A stretch of 64,000 nucleotides of DNA from an uncultured Oscillospiraceae bacterium (GTDB lineage Bacteria > Bacillota > Clostridia > Oscillospirales > Oscillospiraceae): positions 1-64,000 of the forward strand of contig CAKTJC010000004.1 of assembly GCA_934567355.1 (NCBI GenBank), written 5' to 3'. The notes under the pieces were generated by a model. That model saw only the letters and a list, made by a program, of their open reading frames with translations, was not told the origin of the DNA and did not search any database. Of the stretch, positions 25,199-34,956 are shown piece by piece. A program made the position numbers and the translations under genes. Numbering within the stretch: position 1 is the first letter of the stretch; every line of letters starts with the position of its first letter.

Positions 25199-26988
25199 TT
25201 TTGCTCTCCTTCCTGCAATTCAATTGTTTCTGCGGTATTGGTATCCCGGGCAAAGCGGGACAGGAACTCCCAGGCCAGTGTGAGCATCGCGGGCACAGGG
25301 ACATGGGGCATATTCTCGTGACCTACCATCCGAAGCATATACCGGCCACGGTTGTCCTTTATGTCGCCAACATAATGCCGAAATCCGTCCAGCACCCGGA
25401 TGCTGCTGCGATCCACCGGAAATCCCAGTTCCCGTTCCACCTGGTCCTGGCTGCAGCGGGCAGTCAAAATCTCTTCCCTGCTCCGCACCGGACAATTCCA
25501 TGCCATCAGGCGACGCTGCCATGCACGAATGCGGTCGTCCAGCGTCAGCGTGCGTCCGAATTCCTGACCAGGGCGCAGCGGAAGGCAACGGGCATCCACA
25601 TTCACTGGCAGCTTACCGCCGTGTTCACAGCAGCCACAGAAATTGGCCAGAGGCAGGCTGATGCTTTGCAGCTGCGCTGCTCGTTCCTGCGTCACCCCTG
25701 CTGAACCCAAGCGCCCGGCATCCTCCAAGCCGCAGAAATTCCCCAATGTTGCCACCGCAGCAATCTTGCACCAGTTCCGCGCCGCAAACTCCAGTGCAAA
25801 ACGTCCATCGTGGCTGTGTCCGGTGACGTACACCCGGGAAGCATCCGCAGGATAGGCAGATACGGCCTCATCGATCAGCCCAGCCAGCAGATCATTGGAA
25901 TCCGGATCCTCCAAGACAAAAAACAAAAGCATACACGCCCCGTTAGATGCAATACGGGCAAACTCATAAAAATAGGAAAGAGCCGTTACTGCCAGATGCT
26001 CATTGCCCCTATAAACCTCCTGCATGATGCAGACAAGAGGCAGCTTTTCCGTAGGCGCATCCAGTGCATCCATTGGAGTAAGGGTCAGCCAGCGCTCCCC
26101 GGCGGTCTCGTGTACATCCAGCTGCAGGCCCATGTGCCGGAAGTGCTCTGCTAAACCGGGAGAATTCAGCGAATCGAAGCAATGCTCCAGCCGAATCCCT
26201 TCCATCATCTTCCGCCCTGTTTCACTATAAAGCATCCGCGCCCGGTCAAAATTCCCTAAACTGTATTTGTCCGTCATCACCAGATCACGGCTCAGACTGC
26301 CCCGGTATTCCCAATTTCCGGGAAGATATAGTGCCGGAATGTGCAGCGATGTCACTTCTTCCAGCAAGTCAGCAGGCTCCGCCGCTGCTCCCCGGCAGTC
26401 GTGCAGCGCTCCATGAGGCAGGCCGGACAACTCTTGCACACTGCCACTCACATCCAGCCAAAGCATACTCATGTTGCAGGGGAATAACGCTCCTGCTTCC
26501 TGCAAAATGTTGACGTAGGTGCCATCCACATCCGGCTGCTTGTTGGATAGGATGAAAATGACAATCCAGCCGTCCCGGGCAGCCATTTCCAGATAAGATT
26601 CGTACCGCAGCGCAAGATTCATCGGCCAGCACGCATCGTCGTAATCCCCCTGCGTAAATACTACCAGAACAGGATAGCGCTTCTGCCCCTTAGGCACAGC
26701 ATCCAATGGCAGGGCAGCCATCCAATGCTCCGTCATATCCAGGCAGCGCAGCAGAACGCCCCGACGCTGCCAGTCCCGGAAAAATTCCGGCAGCAGCAGC
26801 GCACCCACTTTGCCGCTGTAATACTGACAGTAGTGCTCCGGCGAAAGCTCCGGAGGCTGAATGGCTGACGGAATACAATTCACTGCCCCCAGATGCCGGA
26901 CGACGCCATCCACAGCACTGATGCGTCCCTGCCAAGCGTCTGCATCCCATAAGTCAAAATCATCGTAAATATTCCATTTATAATTCAT
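25165..26988 (-). CDS. Two-domain alpha/beta hydrolase, N-half degenerate (paralogue A)
   Basis: A 607-residue protein built from two alpha/beta-hydrolase repeats. The N-terminal half (to about 260) ends its core with LWLDVSGS where a nucleophile elbow should be. The C-terminal half carries YVTGHSHDGRF with Ser392, and possible His in PHVPVP near 575. The element CIMQEVYRGNEHLAVTA near 320 is a family signature shared with the genes at 41385, 43151 and 47313. No signal peptide is seen, so it is cytosolic. GGAG lies 9 nt before the ATG. It follows the importer ATPase genes, so it probably hydrolyses an imported ester or amide. Confidence 0.8.
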   Translation of the reverse strand: MNYKWNIYDDFDLWDADAWQGRISAVDGVVRHLGAVNCIPSAIQPPELSPEHYCQYYSGKVGALLLPEFFRDWQRRGVLLRCLDMTEHWMAALPLDAVPKGQKRYPVLVVFTQGDYDDACWPMNLALRYESYLEMAARDGWIVIFILSNKQPDVDGTYVNILQEAGALFPCNMSMLWLDVSGSVQELSGLPHGALHDCRGAAAEPADLLEEVTSLHIPALYLPGNWEYRGSLSRDLVMTDKYSLGNFDRARMLYSETGRKMMEGIRLEHCFDSLNSPGLAEHFRHMGLQLDVHETAGERWLTLTPMDALDAPTEKLPLVCIMQEVYRGNEHLAVTALSYFYEFARIASNGACMLLFFVLEDPDSNDLLAGLIDEAVSAYPADASRVYVTGHSHDGRFALEFAARNWCKIAAVATLGNFCGLEDAGRLGSAGVTQERAAQLQSISLPLANFCGCCEHGGKLPVNVDARCLPLRPGQEFGRTLTLDDRIRAWQRRLMAWNCPVRSREEILTARCSQDQVERELGFPVDRSSIRVLDGFRHYVGDIKDNRGRYMLRMVGHENMPHVPVPAMLTLAWEFLSRFARDTNTAETIELQEGEQKWNIPISAEPD

Positions 26989-27055
26989 ACTGAATGCTCC
27001 GATAAAAACGGAGGGAGACTGGACGCACTGCCCGGTATCCCTCCTGATTGGTTGA

Positions 27056-28030
27056 TTATTGATTTGCCTTTTTCTGCGCCTCCTGCCAGAAATGGCAGGC
27101 AACGCAGTGGCCGGGGGCGACTTCCTTCAGTTCCGGAGATTCGGCCCGGCAGATATCCTTCGCCATCCAGCACCGGGGGGCAAAGCGGCAGCCCGGCTTG
27201 GGATTCACAGGACTCGGCACATCGCCCTTGAGTACAATGCGCTCCTTTTTATTTTCAAAGTCGATCTGCGGCACGGCGCTGAGCAGCGCAATGGAATAGG
27301 GATGCAGCGTATTTGCAAAAATCTCATCCGTCGGCGCCAGCTCCACGATCTGGCCAAGGTACATCACAGCGACACGGTTAGAGATATGCCGCACAACAGA
27401 CAGATCATGGGAGATGAACAGGTAGGACAGGCCCCGCTTTTTCTGCATGTCGATCAGCAGATTGATGATGGTTGCCTGTACGGACACATCCAGCGCAGAA
27501 ACCGGCTCATCACAGATGATGAACTTCGGACTCATGGCCAACGCGCGGGCAATGCCGACCAGCTGACGCTTGCCGCCGTCCAGCTCGTGGGGGAACTTTT
27601 CCAATACATAATGCTCCAGGCCCACGGTCTCAGCCAACTCGGCGACCTTCTGCTTAAGCTCCTTACCGGAGGCCATTTTATGGATCTGATAGGGATCCTC
27701 CAAAATTGTTTCGACCGACTCCCGGGGATTCAGAGAGGAATAGGGATCCTGGAAGATAACCTGCATTTTCTTGCGCAGTTCCTGACGTTCCTTCCGGTCT
27801 GCCTCCAGGATATTGCTGCCCTCAAAATAAATTTTGCCGCCGGTAGCCTTTAAGAGCTGAATGAGCACATTGCCCACCGTGGATTTCCCGCAGCCGGACT
27901 CCCCCACCAAACCTACCGTTTCATTGGGCATAATGTCCAGAGAAATATCGTCAACGGCGTGAAGCTTGCCTTTGCCGGGCACATCGAAGTACATTTTCAG
28001 GTGCTCAATTTTAACCAAAGGTTCTGCCAT
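27056..28030 (-). CDS. Second peptide-type importer ATPase (OppF/DppF)
   Basis: A 324-residue ABC ATPase. Walker A is GESGCGKST, Q-loop VIFQDPYSSL, Walker B FIICDEPVSAL and H-loop FISHDL. The signature is LDGGKRQL, again with Asp for Ser. The C-terminal Opp extension is present (GCRFAPRC segment). The ATG at 28030 follows GGAGGCG and lies 1 bp after the OppD-type stop, the same arrangement as in the first importer, suggesting a shared ancestor. It is the fifth gene of a seven-gene minus-strand operon. Confidence 0.92.
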   Translation of the reverse strand: MAEPLVKIEHLKMYFDVPGKGKLHAVDDISLDIMPNETVGLVGESGCGKSTVGNVLIQLLKATGGKIYFEGSNILEADRKERQELRKKMQVIFQDPYSSLNPRESVETILEDPYQIHKMASGKELKQKVAELAETVGLEHYVLEKFPHELDGGKRQLVGIARALAMSPKFIICDEPVSALDVSVQATIINLLIDMQKKRGLSYLFISHDLSVVRHISNRVAVMYLGQIVELAPTDEIFANTLHPYSIALLSAVPQIDFENKKERIVLKGDVPSPVNPKPGCRFAPRCWMAKDICRAESPELKEVAPGHCVACHFWQEAQKKANQ

Positions 28031-28031
28031 A

Positions 28032-29048
28032 TTACGCCTCCATATCCCAGCAGGCCACAAAATGGTCTGCATTGATCTGTCTCATATGCGGAATTTCTAC
28101 GCCACACTTTGCCGTACAATGGCTGCACCTGGGATGAAATTTACATCCCGCAGGCAGCTTCTGTGCATTGGCTACCAGGCCGGGAATGGATTCCAGCCGC
28201 TCCCGGGGACCACTGAGTTTGGGAATGGCGTGGATGAGTCCATGGGTATACCAGTGCTTGGGATTGGTGAATACCTCCCGCACGGAGCCATATTCCACAA
28301 TTTCGCCGCCGTACATCACGGCTACCTTCTGGCACAGTTCGGCAATAATGCCCAGGTTGTGCGTAATCATAATGAGGGAGGTAGAATACTTCGTTTGCAG
28401 TTCCTTCATCAGCTCCAGAATCTGGGCCTGAATGGTCACATCCAGCGCGGTGGTGGGCTCGTCGGCAATCAACAGTTCCGGATTGCTGGCCAGTGCAGCC
28501 GCAATGCCTACACGCTGGCGCATACCACCGGAAAACTGATGGGGGTAATCATTCAGGCGGTAGCGGGCAATTCCTACGGTTTCCAGGAGATCGCCTGCAC
28601 GCTGCTCTGCCTCTTTTTTCGTGATTTTTTCATGGGCTGCCAAACTCATGGCAATCTGGTGCCCCACCGGGAAGACCGGGTTCAGGGAAGTCAGCGGATT
28701 GGCAAAGACCATGGAAATATCCTTGCCGCGGATCCCGTTGAGCTCTTTCTCTGTCTTTGCCTCCATGGATTGCCCGTGGAAGAGGATTTCGCCGGAGGTG
28801 ATTTTTCCCACTTTATCCGGCAGGAGCTGCATGATGGACAGAGCTGTCGTCGTCTTGCCTGCGCCGGACTCTCCCACAATACCCAGCGCCTCGCCGGGCA
28901 TTACCGTCAGATTCAGATTGTTCACTGCCTTTGCCACTGCACCGCTGGCACGATATTCCACGCTCAAATCGCGGATCTGCAGCAGTGCGTCAGGGTTCAC
29001 CGGTACGGAATATTCATGGGGCGCTGCGTTTCTCTTTTTCAAATTCAT
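28032..29048 (-). CDS. Second importer ATPase (OppD/DppD) with altered Q-loop
   Basis: A 338-residue ABC ATPase. Walker A is GESGAGKTT, signature FSGGMRQR, Walker [12 protein letters not shown] and H-loop MITHNL. The Q-loop reads [10 protein letters not shown], so the usual glutamine is Ala, and the H-loop is followed by Asn rather than Asp. With the partner's LDGGKRQ signature, the ATP site formed by this protein's Walker motifs would be degenerate and the other site canonical. Cysteines of the C-terminal extension are retained. The ribosome site is weak (GAGAGTGAG). Confidence 0.92.
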   Translation of the reverse strand: MNLKKRNAAPHEYSVPVNPDALLQIRDLSVEYRASGAVAKAVNNLNLTVMPGEALGIVGESGAGKTTTALSIMQLLPDKVGKITSGEILFHGQSMEAKTEKELNGIRGKDISMVFANPLTSLNPVFPVGHQIAMSLAAHEKITKKEAEQRAGDLLETVGIARYRLNDYPHQFSGGMRQRVGIAAALASNPELLIADEPTTALDVTIQAQILELMKELQTKYSTSLIMITHNLGIIAELCQKVAVMYGGEIVEYGSVREVFTNPKHWYTHGLIHAIPKLSGPRERLESIPGLVANAQKLPAGCKFHPRCSHCTAKCGVEIPHMRQINADHFVACWDMEA

Positions 29049-29079
29049 GAATTCTCACTCTCGCTTTCCGCCGGAGGCA

Positions 29080-29934
29080 TCAGTCGATATTCTTGGGATC
29101 GAAGACATCACGGATGCCATCGCCCAGGAAATTAAAACCCAGAACGGTCAACGCCAAAGCAATTCCCGGGAAAATAACGACCCAGGGCGCACTGCTCAAG
29201 TAAGCGCGGCCGTCGGAAATCATGTTGCCCCAGGAAGGAGTGGGGGGTGCAACACCCATACCCAGATAACTCAAGCTGGTTTCCACCAGAATGGTGCCGC
29301 CGAAGTGACCGGAGGCGGCAATCATCAGCTGGGTAACAGTGTTGGGAAACAGTTCCTTCCACAAAATCCGGTTGGTACTGGCACCCAGCACCCGGGAAGC
29401 GCTGACAAACTCCTTGTTTTTCATGCCCAAGACGGCAGAACGAACCAAGCGGGCCGTATTGATCCAGCCGGTGACCGTCAGCGTGAAGATCAGGATGCCC
29501 ATGCTGTTGCCAAGCACAGCCACAATGCAGATTGCCATCAGAAGCTGGGGAATGGAAGCCAGCACATCACAGATGCGCATCATGACCATATCCACCCAGC
29601 CGCCGTAGTAGCCCGTGACCAAACCCACCAGGGCACCCAGGAACATACTGATCAGCGTGACGATAAAGGAAATTTTCAGAGAGACCCAGCCGCCTACAAA
29701 CAGACGGGAGAGAATATCCCGCCCCAGAGAATCACAGCCCAGAGGATGTCCATCCAAGCCGTCGGCGAAATAGTCAGGGGCAGCATGGCGCGCTCTCAGG
29801 CTGCCAACTTCCGGATCCCATTTTACCCAGAGAGATGAGGTAGCGCACAGGAGGATCATCACCAGCAGGATGCAAAGTCCCATCATAAACATCCGGTTTT
29901 TCCGCATCCTGCGCAAAATTGTCGATAATTTCAT
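29080..29934 (-). CDS. Second importer permease (DppC/OppC type)
   Basis: A 284-residue permease with an N-terminal helix at about 15-35, the OppC hallmark HPLGCDSLGRDILSRLFVGG near 62-81, five further helices and an EAA-type loop at FVSASRVLGASTNRILWKE near 178-196. It lies 12 bp after the DppB gene. It works with the partner permease to form the membrane channel. Confidence 0.92.
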   Translation of the reverse strand: MKLSTILRRMRKNRMFMMGLCILLVMILLCATSSLWVKWDPEVGSLRARHAAPDYFADGLDGHPLGCDSLGRDILSRLFVGGWVSLKISFIVTLISMFLGALVGLVTGYYGGWVDMVMMRICDVLASIPQLLMAICIVAVLGNSMGILIFTLTVTGWINTARLVRSAVLGMKNKEFVSASRVLGASTNRILWKELFPNTVTQLMIAASGHFGGTILVETSLSYLGMGVAPPTPSWGNMISDGRAYLSSAPWVVIFPGIALALTVLGFNFLGDGIRDVFDPKNID

Positions 29935-29946
29935 AAAATCCTCCCC

Positions 29947-30867
29947 TTAGTTCAGAGAGATCCGAGGATCAACGATGGTATAAACGATATCCGCCAGAAG
30001 GTTGCACAGCACCAGCATAGCGGCGGACACCAGCAGAATGGACTGCACCAACTGGTAGTCCCGCTGGTTAATTGCAGTTATCACCAGCTGTCCCATCCCC
30101 GGCCAGTTAAAGATATTCTCAATGACCACTGAGCCGACAAATACCCGGCCGAACTGAGAGCCGATATTTGTGACAATGGGCAGCAGTGCATTTTTCAGCG
30201 CATACTTGAAATAAGTCTTGTTTTTGGAAACGCCGCGGGCCCGGGTTGCCGTGATGTAATCCTCCCGCAGCACATCCACCATGCCGGAGCGCATCAGGCG
30301 GGTTTGCTGTGCGGCATAGCCGAAGCCCATGCAAAGCCCCGGCAGGATCATATATTCAATGCCTCCGATTCCCTGGGTGGGAAGCCAACCCAAATTGACG
30401 GAGAACACCAATATCAGCATAAAGCCGAGCCAGACAGGAGCCATGGACTGACCGATGATCGCGAAGAACATCGCGCCGAAGTCAATGGCAGAACCTTGGT
30501 GGATACCGGCAATGATGCCGAGAATAATCGAGAAAATACAGGCCCAGCCAAAACCGGCCACGGCCAACAGAAGCGTCTGCGGGATACGGGTTGCCAGCAA
30601 ATCGGTAACCGGCATGGAAAATGCCCAGGAATAACCAAGGTTGCCTTTCAGCAGCCCGCCCAGGTAATCAAAATACTGCATGAGCATCGGCTTATCCAGC
30701 CCCATACGCACGCGGTATTCCTCAACCTCCTCTGGAGTCGCCAGCGCGCCGGCCATCAGCCGTGCCGGGTCACCGCCGCCCAGGCGCAGAAGTGCAAACG
30801 AAATGATCGTAACGCCGATCAGGACAAAAACGGAAGCAAACAATCGCTTCGCAAGGTTCTTTTTCAT
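29947..30867 (-). CDS. Second importer permease (DppB/OppB type)
   Basis: A 306-residue permease. After the first helix it has GGGDPARLMAG (the DPxxx motif of OppB) near 30-40, then RMGLDKPMLMQYFDYLGGLL. The EAA-type loop DYITATRARGVSKNKTYFKY lies near 205-224. It starts 97 bp after the binding-protein stop, with a strong stem-loop between them. Confidence 0.92.
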   Translation of the reverse strand: MKKNLAKRLFASVFVLIGVTIISFALLRLGGGDPARLMAGALATPEEVEEYRVRMGLDKPMLMQYFDYLGGLLKGNLGYSWAFSMPVTDLLATRIPQTLLLAVAGFGWACIFSIILGIIAGIHQGSAIDFGAMFFAIIGQSMAPVWLGFMLILVFSVNLGWLPTQGIGGIEYMILPGLCMGFGYAAQQTRLMRSGMVDVLREDYITATRARGVSKNKTYFKYALKNALLPIVTNIGSQFGRVFVGSVVIENIFNWPGMGQLVITAINQRDYQLVQSILLVSAAMLVLCNLLADIVYTIVDPRISLN

Positions 30868-30904
30868 GAGGTCTACCTCTCCGTCTATGGATGTGTTGAA
30901 CTAC

Positions 30905-30938
30905 GGACGGGGGAACCGCCGGAGCGGTCCCCCCGTCC
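30905..30938 (-). promoter_or_regulatory. Intercistronic stem-loop after binding-protein gene
   Basis: A 14-bp stem with one mismatch (arms 30905-30918 and 30925-30938, GGACGGGGG paired with CCCCCGTCC) and no U-tract. Such hairpins commonly protect the 3' end of binding-protein mRNA and raise its level relative to the permease and ATPase cistrons. Confidence 0.7.
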
Positions 30939-30964
30939 CGAATATTCAGTGTGGGGAGCGGGTA

Positions 30965-32524
30965 TTATCCGATGGTCACGGCGTGGATGTCCGGATAGTG
31001 TCTGTTGTGCTGGAGAATGCCGCTGACATTGCTCTGAGTGGCAACCAGCAGCGTGGGATAGTACAGATACAGGACAGGCTGGAAGTCGGTCAGCTGAATT
31101 TCGTACATCTTTGCCAGCAGCTCATCCATCTTGGTCTCATCCAGAACGCTCTGGATTTCCAGGCCCAGGGACTTCAGCTCTTCATTGACAAAGCCGGAAT
31201 TGAAACGGTCATCGCCGATGACATTGGCAGCAGTCTTATACCACATGTTGCCGGACTTAACAATGGCAGAAAGGCAAATATCACAGTTACCCTCCAGACG
31301 CTCGGAGTCAAATACCGCCACATCCTGCGGAACCAGCTCGAAATTAATGCCGACCTCCATTGCCATTTGCTGAATGGCCTGGCAAAGCTCATTGGCGATG
31401 GACACGGTGGAGGTGGTATAGATGAATTTCAGTGCTTCGCCGTTGTAGTCGGACTGTTCAACCAGCTCCTTGGCACGGTCAAAATCATACTGATAGCCCA
31501 GGCTGTCCGCACGGTAACCCAGATTACCCTCCAGGCAGGGGCCGGTGGCGGGATATGCATAGCCATCCAGCAGTGCATCAACAATCAGCTGACGGTCGAT
31601 GACCAGGCTCAAAGCCTCGCGAAGCTTTTCATCGGCAAATGCCTTGCCGGGTGCGCAGTTGAATTCCAGGAACACGCTCTGGTTGGGCGCCATCTTGATA
31701 ATATTGTAGCCGGCAGCTTCCAAAGCAGGGACATCAGGAGTAGGAACAGCGTCGATCACATCGACCTCGCCGGACTTCAGAGAGGCAATGCGGGTCTGGG
31801 ATTCGCTGGAGGTGGAGACAATGATGGTCTTGACATTGGAGCCAACACCGGTATAGTCATAGCCCCAGTAGCCGTGCTCATCGGAGCGAGCCGTCAACTC
31901 AAAGCTGGAGTTGGCGAGATCGATCTTAGTAAACTCATAAGCGCCGGTGCCGATGGGAGAAGCAAAGTAGGCATCCCAGCCAATCTCTTCCAGGGTTTCC
32001 TTATCCACAACCTGGAGGCTGGCGTCACAGATCAGGGACCAGAATTCGGGCATCAGCTTTTTGAAATTGATCACCAGAGTGTACTCATCCACCAACTCAA
32101 TTTCACCGAGGTAGTTTCTCCAGTTCTTAGTGTACGCATCGGGATAATGCTCAACATCATCACGAACTTGCTCGAACGTATACTTCAGATCCTCAGCATT
32201 GAACTTGGAACCATTGGTGAACCACACATCCTCGCGCACCTTCAGGCGAATGGACATGCCGTCTTCGGCCATTTCATACTCCTCAGCCAGCCAGGGCTTG
32301 ATGGAGCCGTCCTCATCCATCAGCAGGACGGGATCGAACACCAGGAACGCGAGGTCGGAAATCATGTCACCGGCAGTAGCTGCCCACTTAGACAACGTAT
32401 GTGCCTGAGAGGAAATGTGCACGACCAAGGTCTCGGTGGCCTCAGCCGAGACGTGGCCGCCGACACTTGCGAACAGGGACAGTGCCATTACAAGGGCCAG
32501 CAGGAAAGCGGATGCTCTTTTCAT
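30965..32524 (-). CDS. Second family-5 binding protein
   Basis: A 519-residue family-5 solute-binding protein. The signal peptide is residues 1-27 (MKRASAFLLALVMALSLFAS, then HVSAEA) with no cysteine, so it is not a lipoprotein by sequence. Mature hallmarks include the MSIRLKVREDVWFTNGSKFN segment and ASPIGTGAYEFTK near 190. Family members bind peptides, but some bind nickel, heme, or cellobiose-like and opine ligands, so the ligand of this system is open. It is the first gene of an operon that continues through permeases, ATPases, a hydrolase and an aldo-keto reductase. Confidence 0.92.
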   Translation of the reverse strand: MKRASAFLLALVMALSLFASVGGHVSAEATETLVVHISSQAHTLSKWAATAGDMISDLAFLVFDPVLLMDEDGSIKPWLAEEYEMAEDGMSIRLKVREDVWFTNGSKFNAEDLKYTFEQVRDDVEHYPDAYTKNWRNYLGEIELVDEYTLVINFKKLMPEFWSLICDASLQVVDKETLEEIGWDAYFASPIGTGAYEFTKIDLANSSFELTARSDEHGYWGYDYTGVGSNVKTIIVSTSSESQTRIASLKSGEVDVIDAVPTPDVPALEAAGYNIIKMAPNQSVFLEFNCAPGKAFADEKLREALSLVIDRQLIVDALLDGYAYPATGPCLEGNLGYRADSLGYQYDFDRAKELVEQSDYNGEALKFIYTTSTVSIANELCQAIQQMAMEVGINFELVPQDVAVFDSERLEGNCDICLSAIVKSGNMWYKTAANVIGDDRFNSGFVNEELKSLGLEIQSVLDETKMDELLAKMYEIQLTDFQPVLYLYYPTLLVATQSNVSGILQHNRHYPDIHAVTIG

Positions 32525-32579
32525 TTTGATTGTCTCCTTTTTTCTTTTGTTTGACGCTTTGTATCTACGTCATGACATT

Positions 32580-32608
32580 ATTGTAATTCGCTCACTTTCA
32601 TTTGTCAA
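32580..32608 (-). promoter_or_regulatory. Promoter of the second importer operon
   Basis: On the minus strand TTGACA (32608-32603) and TACAAT (32585-32580) are 17 bp apart. The palindrome GTCATGAC lies just downstream of the -10 (around 32570-32577) and could be an operator. The rest of 32609-32789 has no recognised feature. Confidence 0.75.
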
Positions 32609-32789
32609 CAGGGGAAACCTATTTTCGGTACTATTCACTTTTTTCAGCACCTCATTTTGTATAAAATCACTATATCGCATTGTTCTTATGTTTGGTCAAA
32701 TGAATTTAAAAACACAAGCTTACTTGTCAAGGATTCATAACTCCCGATTTTTCTCAAAAAAGAGGTTACCGTTTCAGGAGCAGGCGCGG

Positions 32790-34028
32790 TCAGCGGTGAA
32801 AACGGCAAAAGAAATCCCAGCAGAGCTCCGCCATCATGACGGACTGCCAATGGGGAAAATTCTCCACAACGATCATGCGGAACATATTTTTTCCCTCCGG
32901 ATTGTCGATGTCCAGGCAGTAATGCTTCCAACCATGATAATAGCGGATATTCTCCCGGTCACCATAAATACCGAGGAGATGATGAAATTCATCCTGAGGT
33001 GAATTTGCGTATTGCAGGCAGCGTTCTATATCCCGCGGAGCGCAGCCCAGCAGCTCCAGCCGCTGGTTCACCCGATTCACCGCCCACCGAGCCGTATCCT
33101 CTCCCGGCGCCGGACGGCTGGGATGGCACATCCACCAGCGGGGCTCCTTGGCCATTTTCAGACGGGCTGCATCCCGGAATCCCCGAGCCGGGTCATGAAT
33201 CCAGGTGGGATCACGCTCATTGTCACGGGCAGCGGGATGGTACGTCTCCGGGTCTCCCAGTTTCCCGTCCCAGCCCTTGCGGGGACGCCACTGATTCAGC
33301 GGGACATAGTAGGATGCATCATTGGCCCCCACGGTATAAATAACCGGAACCTTGGCTGCCCTGACTCGCTGCTTCTCTTCCTGCGTGAAGGGGACATCAA
33401 AGTTATCCGACGTGCGGTAAACATCGCAGGAATTCAGCGCCACTGCCGCCAGCCGCTCCGGCATCCGGTGCAGGCAGGTGTTGGTTTGACTGCCGCCCTG
33501 GGATAATCCACTCATGTATACCCGATCTGCGTCCACTGGGAAGCGGTCCAGAATTCTGTCCAGCACCCGGTTCACATTGTCCCAGTTCGTATTTTGTAAA
33601 ATGGCGACAAAGAACTGCTCCCGGGCCGCCAACTCCGGAAAACCGGTGGAAAATTCATCCGTCTCAATAGAAGAGCCTCCACCGTGCTGTGAGATAACGA
33701 GGGGAAATTTGCGGCCTGCATTTTCCGGTTTCAATACCGACAGGGGTGTAAACATAACCCAGCGGGTATAGTAATCCCCGTCATCAAACATTTCTTTTTT
33801 CAAACCGATGGAATGGTAGTAGTCCAAAGCAGCGCGCCCCATGGCATCCTGCTCGTAGGTGAAACGAATGTTTAAGCGGCGGGTAAACTGCGCGCCATAG
33901 TCGCTGTTGAGCAGTCTCTCAATATCCAGTCCGCCGTCACTGGCAAGGGTCAGATAATCCCGAAACTGGCAGAATTTCTGTACACGGTCAGGATCTGTTT
34001 CCGTCAGATTAGCATTGCTGTACTCCAT
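32790..34028 (-). CDS. PHB-depolymerase-like esterase
   Basis: A 412-residue alpha/beta hydrolase of the LpqC/poly(3-hydroxybutyrate) depolymerase-like esterase group. The oxyanion region is SQHGGGSS near 113-120, the nucleophile is VYMSGLSQGG with Ser176, an Asp candidate is in VGANDASYY near 238, and His is in the C-terminal NFPHWQS near 395. The HYCLD segment near 375 matches the HY-x-xDI segment of the two-domain hydrolases, placing it in the same broad family. It has no signal peptide. It is the last gene of the six-gene operon starting at 40056, 12 bp after the deacetylase gene. Confidence 0.82.
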   Translation of the reverse strand: MEYSNANLTETDPDRVQKFCQFRDYLTLASDGGLDIERLLNSDYGAQFTRRLNIRFTYEQDAMGRAALDYYHSIGLKKEMFDDGDYYTRWVMFTPLSVLKPENAGRKFPLVISQHGGGSSIETDEFSTGFPELAAREQFFVAILQNTNWDNVNRVLDRILDRFPVDADRVYMSGLSQGGSQTNTCLHRMPERLAAVALNSCDVYRTSDNFDVPFTQEEKQRVRAAKVPVIYTVGANDASYYVPLNQWRPRKGWDGKLGDPETYHPAARDNERDPTWIHDPARGFRDAARLKMAKEPRWWMCHPSRPAPGEDTARWAVNRVNQRLELLGCAPRDIERCLQYANSPQDEFHHLLGIYGDRENIRYYHGWKHYCLDIDNPEGKNMFRMIVVENFPHWQSVMMAELCWDFFCRFHR

Positions 34029-34040
34029 AGTCCTCCCCTG

Positions 34041-34943
34041 TCAATACACACACAGATCGCTGCCAATGCGGCGCAGGTGGTTCTGATAATCATGGGTGCC
34101 ATAGAGTGCATCGCGCAGATTGCACAATTCAATGCCATTGTCCCTGATCCAGTCGTGCAGCCGTTGAGAGCACAGCCCCTCCACATCGAATACACGGCTA
34201 AGGGTATAATAGCGCCGGTTGGGGCCGTAATCCCCCAGCTTCGCCACATAATAATCCAGATATGCAGGGTGGAAGCCATGCATCAGCACGGCATCTTCCG
34301 GCAATTCAAAGAACTTCGAGCGATCCTCCAGCAAGAAGGCAACCGGATCATACTCCTCCTGCTCCCGGATCGTTTCCTTGAGGATGTCGCCGGCAACCAC
34401 ACCCCGCTGGTCCACAATGTAAATATGACGATTCTCCCACTTGGGATCCACCGGGTCGAATGTAAAACTCCCATCCTCTTGCAGGTGCATTTTGTGGCCA
34501 TAGCTGCAGGCCATTCCATATTCTTTCGTCACCTGGGCCATAGCTTCAGTAAAGGGAGTGTCTCCCTGCGCGCAGCCGCCCACATCAGGAACTCGTCCCA
34601 GAATATCCTGGCACAGCTCCAGCTCTGCGCGGCACTCCTTCAGCGCTTCCGCGAAATCCACATCCTCCAGCTTTTTAATATCATGCCTGAATCGGTTGGT
34701 GCCGGGAATCACCAAACTTTTCACCTCTCCGGGATCCAGCACCGGACTGTTCCAGAAATGGTCATGCCACCCCACGCTCACCCACGGCATTTCCTTCAGA
34801 CGCTGAAGCGCATCCACCGTACCTGGAGAATCCAGCATCACATCTGCCGACGTGGCATAGCCGTGGTCATAGGTCTCAAAAGTTCCCAGATTATGGGTCT
34901 TGGTATAACCCACGTCATCCGTTCGTATAACAAGTTTTCTCAT
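34041..34943 (-). CDS. ChbG/YdjC-like carbohydrate deacetylase
   Basis: A 300-residue protein of the YdjC/ChbG fold, metal-dependent deacetylases of N-acetylated sugars such as diacetylchitobiose. The metal-binding Asp pair is in VIRTDDVGYT near 5-13, the His motif is VGWHDHFW near 67-74, and a later His is in LMHGFHPAYLDYY near 228-240. The usual NADDFG is changed to RTDDVG, so substrate or mechanism may differ. The ATG at 34943 follows AAGGAGG. It lies between MFS and esterase genes in the operon. Confidence 0.8.
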   Translation of the reverse strand: MRKLVIRTDDVGYTKTHNLGTFETYDHGYATSADVMLDSPGTVDALQRLKEMPWVSVGWHDHFWNSPVLDPGEVKSLVIPGTNRFRHDIKKLEDVDFAEALKECRAELELCQDILGRVPDVGGCAQGDTPFTEAMAQVTKEYGMACSYGHKMHLQEDGSFTFDPVDPKWENRHIYIVDQRGVVAGDILKETIREQEEYDPVAFLLEDRSKFFELPEDAVLMHGFHPAYLDYYVAKLGDYGPNRRYYTLSRVFDVEGLCSQRLHDWIRDNGIELCNLRDALYGTHDYQNHLRRIGSDLCVY

Positions 34944-34956
34944 TGATAAACCTCCT

